Below, piece by piece: positions 1 through 5,200 of a DNA stretch of 5,200 bases. Every line of letters starts with the position of its first letter. Within the stretch, counting starts at the first letter, position 1. The position numbers and the translations under genes are program-made. Source of the stretch: Acidobacteriota bacterium (GTDB lineage Bacteria > Acidobacteriota > UBA4820 > DSQY01); contig JAEMPZ010000067.1 of assembly GCA_022759065.1 (NCBI GenBank), positions 1 to 5,200 on the forward strand, read 5' to 3'. The notes under the pieces were generated by a model. That model had not been told where the DNA came from and did not search any database. It saw only the letters and a list, made by a program, of their open reading frames with translations.

Positions 1-63
<63 letters not shown>

Positions 64-85
64 ACTACCTTTATCTCTTGCCCCA

Positions 86-1381
86 TCACGCCATGAACAC
101 GCCCTGCTTGAAAGCATAGTGCCCGGCGCCAAGCTTTTTCGCCCTGTACATGGCCACGTCCGCGTCCTGAAGCAATCCGCAAGGCCCTTCGCAAGGTTCA
201 TGAAAGAGCGCGATGCCCACGCTTCCATAGACTCTCGCCTCCTTGCCATCGAGCGCGTATGGTTCGGCCATCCTGGACAGTATGCGCTTGGCGAAGGCCA
301 CGGCCTCAGTCTCGTTCGTAACCTCTTCCAAAAGTACCGCAAATTCGTCGCCGCCGAAACGGGCAACCGTGTCGCACGTGCGCACGCATTCCCGAAGGCG
401 GCGCGAAACATCCCGAAGAAGCGCGTCCCCAGCCGAATGGCCGAAACGGTCGTTGATGTTCTTGAACTTGTCAAGGTCAATAAACATCAGTGAGAATCCC
501 CTGTCGGGGCTACGCATTGCGCGCTTGCAAGAAAGGGAAAGCCTGTCCATGAAGAGCGTTCGGTTCGGCAGGCCGGTGAGGGGATCATGGAGGGCATCGT
601 GGGTCAACTGCACCTCCAAGGCCTTGCGCGCCGTTATATCCATTTGCAGGCCGGCGAGCCGGAGAGGCTTTCCGTCTGGATCCCGCGCCGCCTCTCCGCG
701 GGTCAAGACCCATGCGTAGTGCCCGTCTTCGCACTTGATCCGGTGCTCGTGTTCAAGGCGCGGAGTGGTACCGGATAGGTGCGCTTTAATCTGCGTCTGA
801 AGCTCCGCAACGTCTTCTGGATGGACCAGGTCAAACCAAGCCTCGGCATCGCCAGTCGTCTCCTTGGCGGGACACCCCAACATGCTCATCCATCGCGCCG
901 AGCGATGGAGCTTGCCGGAGTTGAGGTCCCAGTCCCAGAGGCCGTCATTGCTTCCCCTAACGCTCAGCGCCAGCCTTTCCGCGCTGTCGGTTATCTGTTT
1001 CTCGGCCAGTTTGGACTCCGTTACGTCGCTCCCGGTGGCAATAAAATGGGTGATGGCTCCGCCAACATCCAGGACCGGCGTTATGGTTTTTTCCTCGTAA
1101 TAGAGGCTTCCGTCCTTCCTTTTATTTACAATCGTGCCGTGATAAGAGTTGCCGGATAGGATCGTATTCCACATATGCTTGTAATACGCCTCTTCATATT
1201 CGCCCGATTTGAGGATTCGCGGCGTCTTGCCGAGCGCTTCGGCTTTGCTAAAGCCGGTCACCCGCTCGAAGGCGCCATTGACGTAGAGAATGACGCCCGC
1301 CCTATCGGTCAAGACGACCGACTCGTCAATTTGCTCTATGGCGCTCGAAAAAAGCCTGAGCCAGTCTATGTGATCCGTCAT
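86..1381 (-). CDS. PAS-PAS-GGDEF diguanylate cyclase
   Basis: This 431-residue protein probably makes cyclic di-GMP from two GTP in the cytoplasm; it has no signal peptide or membrane segment. Residues about 10-122 are a PAS domain (VNGAFERVTGFSKAEALGKT, then RILKSG and a PAC-like RKDGSLYYEEKTITPV stretch). Residues about 133-252 are a second PAS/PAC domain (LVHPEDV, then DGHYAWVLTRGEA). Residues about 260-428 are a complete GGDEF domain: DPLTGLPNR, FIDLDKFKNIND, GGDEF at 343-347 and DADVAMYRAKK near 406. An RxxD inhibitory site (RTCD, 334-337) lies the canonical five residues before GGDEF, so product feedback inhibition is expected. No EAL domain follows. The ATG start has a strong Shine-Dalgarno site. 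The gene is divergent from the SpoIID gene. The PAS ligands cannot be told from sequence, and no close family name is recognised. Confidence 0.95.
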   Translation of the reverse strand: MTDHIDWLRLFSSAIEQIDESVVLTDRAGVILYVNGAFERVTGFSKAEALGKTPRILKSGEYEEAYYKHMWNTILSGNSYHGTIVNKRKDGSLYYEEKTITPVLDVGGAITHFIATGSDVTESKLAEKQITDSAERLALSVRGSNDGLWDWDLNSGKLHRSARWMSMLGCPAKETTGDAEAWFDLVHPEDVAELQTQIKAHLSGTTPRLEHEHRIKCEDGHYAWVLTRGEAARDPDGKPLRLAGLQMDITARKALEVQLTHDALHDPLTGLPNRTLFMDRLSLSCKRAMRSPDRGFSLMFIDLDKFKNINDRFGHSAGDALLRDVSRRLRECVRTCDTVARFGGDEFAVLLEEVTNETEAVAFAKRILSRMAEPYALDGKEARVYGSVGIALFHEPCEGPCGLLQDADVAMYRAKKLGAGHYAFKQGVFMA

Positions 1382-1387
1382 GGCCTA

Positions 1388-1396
1388 TCCCCCTTT
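1388..1396 (-). promoter_or_regulatory. Ribosome binding site of the cyclase gene
   Basis: Read on the minus strand this is AAAGGGGGA, placed about six bases before the ATG at 1381-1379. It is a purine-rich Shine-Dalgarno match and supports this start codon. Confidence 0.75.
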
Positions 1397-1460
1397 ACTA
1401 ATCCGAGCGGCAATGGGCAGGCCCTTTCCCGTCCCGATTATCGAAACTATTCCCACGCTC

Positions 1461-1490
1461 ATAGTATTCCATAAACATTGCACGACGCAA
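1461..1490 (-). promoter_or_regulatory. Possible sigma70-type promoter for the cyclase gene
   Basis: On the minus strand TTGCGT (1490-1485) and TACTAT (1466-1461) are separated by 18 bp. The match is modest. It would give a leader of about 70 bases before the cyclase ATG and would overlap the plus-strand promoter over the -35 region. Confidence 0.3.
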
Positions 1491-1506
1491 ATCGCAAGGG
1501 TATATT
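1478..1506 (+). promoter_or_regulatory. Possible sigma70-type promoter for the SpoIID gene
   Basis: TTGCAC (1478-1483) and TATATT (1501-1506) are separated by exactly 17 bp. The -10 matches the consensus at five of six positions, the -35 at only three. Transcription would begin near 1513, giving a short leader of about 14 bases that just includes the Shine-Dalgarno site. This tight fit makes the call tentative. Confidence 0.4.
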
Positions 1507-1513
1507 GATTGAC

Positions 1514-1519
1514 GGGGAG
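1514..1519 (+). promoter_or_regulatory. Ribosome binding site that fixes the SpoIID gene start
   Basis: GGGGAG lies seven bases before the ATG at 1527. It supports that ATG over the in-frame TTG at 1509, which lies upstream of this site, has no Shine-Dalgarno site of its own and sits immediately after the predicted -10 box. It also fits better than the in-frame ATG at 1536. Confidence 0.7.
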
Positions 1520-1526
1520 ATGCGGC

Positions 1527-4055
1527 ATGAGAAGGATGACATTGGCGTTGTGTTCGGCCATCCTAGTGGCAACGGTGGCCGCGCCTTCGCGGGGAGCGGA
1601 ACCATGGAGCTTGCTATTGCGGGTAAGGGACGCGCGAACGGGAGCTTCTCTCGATGCACGGGTCCAGGCGCAGCTCAAAGACGAGGCGCCCGGCGAGATC
1701 ATAGTCACTTCAGGCAAGCCGGCTTCACTTATAGTGCCGGGCGACGAAAGATTGACGGCCGTTAGCGCAGGCCATCTGCCTCTGGCCGCATCGTTCAATC
1801 CAGGAGCGGGCGAGGCAATGCCGGTGACATTCTGGTTGTCTCCAACTAGCCCAGAGCCTACATCGGCGTGTATCGAAGAAGGAATGGGCCTTATCAGAGG
1901 CTGGCTCCATGACGCCGTCACGTTGGCTCCGTTAGAGGGAGCAATGGTTTATCTGGAAGGGGTGCCGGAAGCCGTATTGTCTGGAAAGGACGGCGGATTC
2001 GAGCTTATCTATGCCGCGCCGCCGAATGATGCTAGCGACAGTACAGCCTTAGGCACGCTTGTAATTGAGGCGCCGGGGCACACGGCGCTGCGAATTTCCG
2101 GCGTCGTGCTCGCGGGAGACATGCTGAGCCTGACCGAAGACTTAAAACCGGGCGAGGGGGCCGAAGAGAAGGACATCGCCCCAATGGCGCTGAGGGGCGA
2201 AGAGGACCAACTGGCCCACCAGAGCGCACCGCTTCCCACCTTAGACCAATCAGGCGTCACTGGGGAAACTCTCCCGCAGGCGGTGACCAATATCAATCTT
2301 GTAGGCATGACTCCACCAGCCTCCATTCGCGTGGGCATGAACTGTTCCTGCGCTTCTTGTTCATCGGTCTCTGTATACTCGCTCGAAGATTATGTCGCCC
2401 GTGGATTGGATAACGAGTGGATCAGCTCGTGGGCTTCCCATTCGCTCAAGTCGGGTTCGATCGCATACAGGTCTTATGGCGCTTGGTACACGTACCATCC
2501 TATAAACTCCAACTACGATATTTGCAGCAGCACCTGCTGCCAGGCATTCGACCCCGCGCAGTACAGCGCCTCGCAAACGGCCGCCAACGCGACGGCCGGC
2601 TTCATGCTACAGGAAGGAGGCTCGCTCTTCAGGGCCGAATACTCGGCCGAAAACAACTGCCTTCTTGGCTCCCTCTCATGCACCAACGGCGACCTTTCGT
2701 GCGGCGACGGCTATGCTGGTTCGCCCGCAAACAACTGGCCGTGCCTTGCTGACTCCGTCTGCGCGGGCCAGAGCTGTTATGGGCATGGGCGCGGCATGTG
2801 CCAGTGGGGAACGCAAAGGTGGGCCTCCAACCAGGGCCAACTTTGGAACTGGATCGACAACCACTACTACAACAACTCCGGCAGCGGTTCAGGCAGCCGC
2901 GCGGCATACATCACCAGTCCCATCACGATGTCGTCCTTCTCTCCATCGCCCGCTACCGTCGGAGCGGGAGCGACATTCACTATAAACGTAACGGCGGTCA
3001 ACTCGTCCTCGCTCTCCCACGCCCAAATCATGATAGGGGCCAGCCTTTATTCATCTTCAGCGGGCTATATTTCGGACCCAGCTCACGATACGAAGGTCAC
3101 GCTGGCACCGGGGACCAACAGCGTGTCGCGCCAATTCACAGTGCCAAGCGGAAACGCGCCAGGCCACTACGACCTGATCGTGGCGCTTTGGTACGACACA
3201 AACGGAGATAACGCCATCACGGGATCGGACCTCGCGCTCCTTTCATCCACGTCGAGCGGCGCCGTCACAGTCGTTTCATGCGCCTCCGACGCTTCTTTTG
3301 ATTGGAAGGCAGACTTCTATTCGGGCGCCGCTTTTAACAGCTATGTTTTTTCCAAGAGCACGCCCAAGCCAGCCGGACCGAGCTCGTGGTCGGATTGGGG
3401 AAGCGCTAGTCCCTATCCCGGCTGCGTTCCATCCGACCAGTTCTCGATCCGCTGGACCAAAACTCTCTATTTCGCCGGGGGCACATATCGCTTCCTCGTG
3501 GGAAGCGACGACGGGGCGCGTCTCTATGTTGACGGCGCGAAGGTCCTGGACGCATGGATTGACAGAACATACACCGAGAGTACGGTAGATGTAACCCTGG
3601 CTGCCGGAAACCACACGATTGTCATGGAGTATTACGAGGATGCCGGTTCGGCTGTGGCTAGGCTTGACTGGTGGGCGCTGCCGGTGGCCGTTCCAAACGG
3701 CGGCAGCGTGCCGGGGCAGGCCCTAGGGGCCAGCCGGTCCACGGTCAGCGGCTCGACAATCCACCTGACGTGGGGAACATGCGCCTCCTCGTCCGGCTAC
3801 GCCCTTTACTACGGTAACCTTGCAGGCGTTGGTTCAGCGGCACTTTCCGGCGCATCATGCTCCATGGGAACCAGCGGAAGCGCTGATTGGACTGGCGTCC
3901 CCTCCGGCGACCTCTTCTTTTTAATGGTTTCCCAGGACGGACGGGGCGACGAGGGCTCTTGGGGAACGACGAGCGCTGGTGCTGAACGGGGCGGCACTTC
4001 GGCTTCCGGCCTCTGCGGCAACAACGCCAAAGTAACCGGCGTGAACTGCCAATGA
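1527..4055 (+). CDS. Secreted multidomain SpoIID-type lytic transglycosylase-like protein with PA14 and FN3-like modules
   Basis: This 842-residue protein is predicted to be exported and to act on cell-wall glycan. Residues 1 to about 19 are a signal peptide (MRRM, a hydrophobic LALCSAILVATVAA core, likely cut after VAA). Residues about 27-107 and 120-194 are carboxypeptidase-regulatory-like beta-sandwiches; the second is clearer (IRGWLHDAVTLAPLEGAMVY, then KDGGFEL). A polar linker follows. Residues about 268-430 are a SpoIID domain: LEDYVARGLDNEW carries the expected catalytic Glu (E297), then LKSGSIAYRSYGAWY, YDICSSTCCQ (330-339), an FMLQEGGSLFRAEYSAENN stretch and GHGRGMCQWG (419-428). Thirteen cysteines occur between 273 and 425. 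An SGSGSGS linker leads to an Ig-like domain (about 462-583) with an EF-hand-like loop, then PA14 (about 588-717; SDDGARLYVDG). Residues about 723-842 form an FN3-like module (LTWGTCASSSGYALYYG, EGSWGTTSAGAERGG) ending in Cys-rich sequence. SpoIID trims peptidoglycan glycan strands in sporulating Firmicutes, but the role here is unknown; PA14 and FN3-like parts suggest glycan or surface binding. No anchor or sorting motif is recognised at the C-terminus. Confidence 0.88.
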   Translation: MRRMTLALCSAILVATVAAPSRGAEPWSLLLRVRDARTGASLDARVQAQLKDEAPGEIIVTSGKPASLIVPGDERLTAVSAGHLPLAASFNPGAGEAMPVTFWLSPTSPEPTSACIEEGMGLIRGWLHDAVTLAPLEGAMVYLEGVPEAVLSGKDGGFELIYAAPPNDASDSTALGTLVIEAPGHTALRISGVVLAGDMLSLTEDLKPGEGAEEKDIAPMALRGEEDQLAHQSAPLPTLDQSGVTGETLPQAVTNINLVGMTPPASIRVGMNCSCASCSSVSVYSLEDYVARGLDNEWISSWASHSLKSGSIAYRSYGAWYTYHPINSNYDICSSTCCQAFDPAQYSASQTAANATAGFMLQEGGSLFRAEYSAENNCLLGSLSCTNGDLSCGDGYAGSPANNWPCLADSVCAGQSCYGHGRGMCQWGTQRWASNQGQLWNWIDNHYYNNSGSGSGSRAAYITSPITMSSFSPSPATVGAGATFTINVTAVNSSSLSHAQIMIGASLYSSSAGYISDPAHDTKVTLAPGTNSVSRQFTVPSGNAPGHYDLIVALWYDTNGDNAITGSDLALLSSTSSGAVTVVSCASDASFDWKADFYSGAAFNSYVFSKSTPKPAGPSSWSDWGSASPYPGCVPSDQFSIRWTKTLYFAGGTYRFLVGSDDGARLYVDGAKVLDAWIDRTYTESTVDVTLAAGNHTIVMEYYEDAGSAVARLDWWALPVAVPNGGSVPGQALGASRSTVSGSTIHLTWGTCASSSGYALYYGNLAGVGSAALSGASCSMGTSGSADWTGVPSGDLFFLMVSQDGRGDEGSWGTTSAGAERGGTSASGLCGNNAKVTGVNCQ

Positions 4056-4187
4056 GCTAACGGCGACAGCGCTCGGAGTGCTTGCGAACTCACGTCGAAT
4101 ACGGCGCCATCGGCGGCATGTTATTTTGCAGGCAACGCTAAAATAAGTCCGAGCGGGAAGGCGGCGCCTTCCCGCTCGTGTCACTAT
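4056..4187. other. Convergent intergenic region
   Basis: This gap lies between the 3' ends of the SpoIID and TonB-receptor genes. No coding potential or RNA gene is evident. Besides the GC-rich terminator hairpin it contains a 7-bp inverted repeat, TTATTTT (4121-4127) and AAAATAA (4140-4146), 12 bases apart. The right arm is also the T-rich tail of the minus-strand terminator. No separate GC-rich terminator is visible for the plus-strand gene, which may use the same hairpin. Confidence 0.6.
4137..4177 (-). terminator. Rho-independent terminator of the TonB-receptor gene
   Basis: GAGCGGGAAGGC (4151-4162) and its exact complement GCCTTCCCGCTC (4166-4177) form a perfect 12-bp stem around a 3-base loop. 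On the minus strand it starts 10 bases after the receptor stop codon and is followed by GGACTTATTTTAGC, whose T-rich part fits an intrinsic terminator. The plus-strand side lacks a T tract, so orientation is minus, although the hairpin could hinder transcription arriving from the SpoIID gene. Confidence 0.85.
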
Positions 4188-5200
4188 CTATCTTCCAAAA
4201 GCTATCCGCACTTGCAGGAACAGTTCCCGCTCCGGCGCCGGCTGGTACGAGTTGCCGTCGGGGTCGGGTTCGGTGAAGGCTATGTACTCCTTGTTCCCCA
4301 GGTTGCGCCCAAAGAGCATAACCTCCCCGTTCGTCCTCGTGGTTTTCCACTTGTATCCGACGCGGGCGTGGTAGAGTGTGTAACCGCCTATGTAGGGAAT
4401 ATTCGTGAAATCAACATAGGCGCGGCTCTGCATCTCCGCGGCGGCGCCGAAGCTCCAGTTCGAGCCAAGGTCGTATTGCAGGTCGAGATAACCCTGGTGC
4501 TTAGGCGTGTTGGGAAGATAGTTGCCGCTTTCGTTTAGCCCCTCGGCCGAATAGAGCGTGGTGTAGATAAAGTCACAGTAGGTGTATGCAAGCTGGGCCC
4601 TGAATTCGGGAACCGGCCGCCAGGCGAGGGCCAGCTCCAGGCCGTTGCGGCGGGTAGAGCCGGCGTTGCGGTAGAAGGTTTCGAGCGGGCGTGAGGTGAC
4701 TCGGTACCGCTGGTATTCGTTGTCCGTCGTCAGGTGGTAAAGCGCGACGTCGTAAGATAGGGTCTTGCCGATTGCGCCCCTGGCGCCCACCTCTTCGCCC
4801 TGTGATTCCGCGGGGACCAGCTCCTGGTTGAATCCTCCTATCTGAAGAGGGTTGGCGACTAGCTGCTCGGTGTTTGGCGGCATGAAACCCTGGCCCCAGC
4901 TCGCGTACAACCCGAAGTAGGGAAGCGGGTTGAAGGTGACGCCCGCTCGTCCAGTCGTCTTCGTGAAGCTCTTGGAACCACTAAGGTCCATTCCGCCCGC
5001 CTTCAAATTGTCATTGAGCTCGTTGTGAATGTCGTCGTTACGCGCGGCGAACACCAAAGCCCAGCGTGGGTTCAGTTCGACCCGGTCCTGCGCCCAAAAA
5101 CCGGCCGAGCGCTGGTGAATGCTGTTGTCGGAGCGCTTGTCCGTCCCCTCGACCGCGCCGCCGATGTTCGGCCTTGTGTAAGCGGCTATGTCCTGCCAAT
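4188..5200 (-). CDS. TonB-dependent outer-membrane receptor, C-terminal part (partial)
   Basis: The frame is open from the TAG stop at 4190-4188 to the window edge, giving 336 visible codons; the start and the plug domain lie beyond 5200. A TTG at 5057 is an internal Leu codon, since conserved-looking barrel sequence continues upstream (for example GFWAQDRVELNPRWAL). The visible part is the C-terminal half of a 22-strand-type beta-barrel: YASWGQGFMPPNTEQL, then RNAGSTRRNGLELALAWRP, AYTYCDF, NYLPNTPKHQGYLDLQY, and the closing GRNLGNKEYIAF and LQVRIAFGR. Alternating polar and aromatic strands continue throughout, and a Phe lies three residues from the end, as usual for barrel assembly. Such receptors import siderophore-iron, vitamin B12 or other ligands using TonB energy; the ligand cannot be told here. 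It is convergent with the SpoIID gene and followed by its own terminator. Confidence 0.93.
   Translation of the reverse strand, partial: WQDIAAYTRPNIGGAVEGTDKRSDNSIHQRSAGFWAQDRVELNPRWALVFAARNDDIHNELNDNLKAGGMDLSGSKSFTKTTGRAGVTFNPLPYFGLYASWGQGFMPPNTEQLVANPLQIGGFNQELVPAESQGEEVGARGAIGKTLSYDVALYHLTTDNEYQRYRVTSRPLETFYRNAGSTRRNGLELALAWRPVPEFRAQLAYTYCDFIYTTLYSAEGLNESGNYLPNTPKHQGYLDLQYDLGSNWSFGAAAEMQSRAYVDFTNIPYIGGYTLYHARVGYKWKTTRTNGEVMLFGRNLGNKEYIAFTEPDPDGNSYQPAPERELFLQVRIAFGR

Larger units (their letters stand above)
1382..1526. promoter_or_regulatory. Divergent intergenic regulatory region
   Basis: This 145-bp gap separates the start codons of the minus-strand cyclase and the plus-strand SpoIID gene, so both promoters must lie here or within the neighbouring coding sequences. 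The stretch from about 1441 to 1510 is more AT-rich than the flanking genes and holds the promoter-like hexamers for both directions. A short inverted repeat, TTGC-acgac-GCAA (1478-1490), lies across both predicted -35 elements and could be an operator. I found no known riboswitch motif or convincing sigma54 site by eye. Confidence 0.6.

Noticed and set aside
119..1159. Several open frames on the plus strand across the cyclase gene
   Set aside because: They lie opposite a clear PAS-PAS-GGDEF gene, have no recognisable domains, and arise from the GC-rich codon pattern of the real gene.
1509..1526. TTG at 1509 as the start of the SpoIID gene
   Set aside because: The Shine-Dalgarno site lies downstream of it, it directly follows the predicted -10 box, and the extra residues would add a poor lead-in to a good signal peptide that starts at 1527.
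1385..1921. A 178-residue minus-strand open frame over the start of the SpoIID gene
   Set aside because: It is antisense to the signal peptide and first beta-sandwich, shows no domain or convincing start signal, and would occupy the divergent promoter region.
2009..2907. Minus-strand open frames opposite the SpoIID domain
   Set aside because: They are low-complexity, Arg/Ser/Pro-rich shadows with no supporting start or domain evidence.
5055..5057. TTG at 5057 as the start of the receptor gene
   Set aside because: The frame stays open to the window edge with barrel-like sequence upstream, and the visible part lacks the plug domain, so this is an internal Leu codon of a truncated gene.

Overview
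The window looks like chromosomal DNA of a Gram-negative bacterium with moderately high GC content. The main evidence is a TonB-dependent outer-membrane receptor at the right edge. I cannot place the organism from sequence alone. The large exported protein, built of a SpoIID domain, a PA14 domain and a C-terminal fibronectin-III-like module, resembles proteins I associate with Acidobacteriota and deltaproteobacterial lineages, but that is a weak impression.

Layout. Positions 1-63 hold a heptanucleotide tandem array (unit ATTCACT) that starts at or before the left edge and decays towards the first gene. Positions 86-1381 (minus) encode a soluble PAS-PAS-GGDEF diguanylate cyclase with intact active and inhibitory sites. 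Positions 1382-1526 are a divergent intergenic region with plausible overlapping sigma70-type promoters and a clear Shine-Dalgarno site for each gene. Positions 1527-4055 (plus) encode an 842-residue secreted multidomain protein: signal peptide, two carboxypeptidase-regulatory-like beta-sandwiches, a Cys-rich SpoIID-type peptidoglycan lytic domain, an Ig-like domain with an EF-hand-like loop, PA14, and a C-terminal FN3-like module. Positions 4056-4187 are a convergent intergenic region containing a perfect 12-bp-stem hairpin, oriented as terminator of the minus-strand gene. Positions 4188-5200 (minus) encode the C-terminal half of a TonB-dependent receptor that runs off the right edge.

How they may work together. 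No operon is visible: the first two genes diverge and the last two converge. The divergent cyclase/SpoIID pair could reflect shared regulation of c-di-GMP signalling and envelope or surface remodelling, but this is inference from arrangement only. The most unusual item is the SpoIID multidomain protein, which puts a sporulation-type glycan-cleaving fold on a large exported scaffold with putative carbohydrate-binding and adhesion modules.
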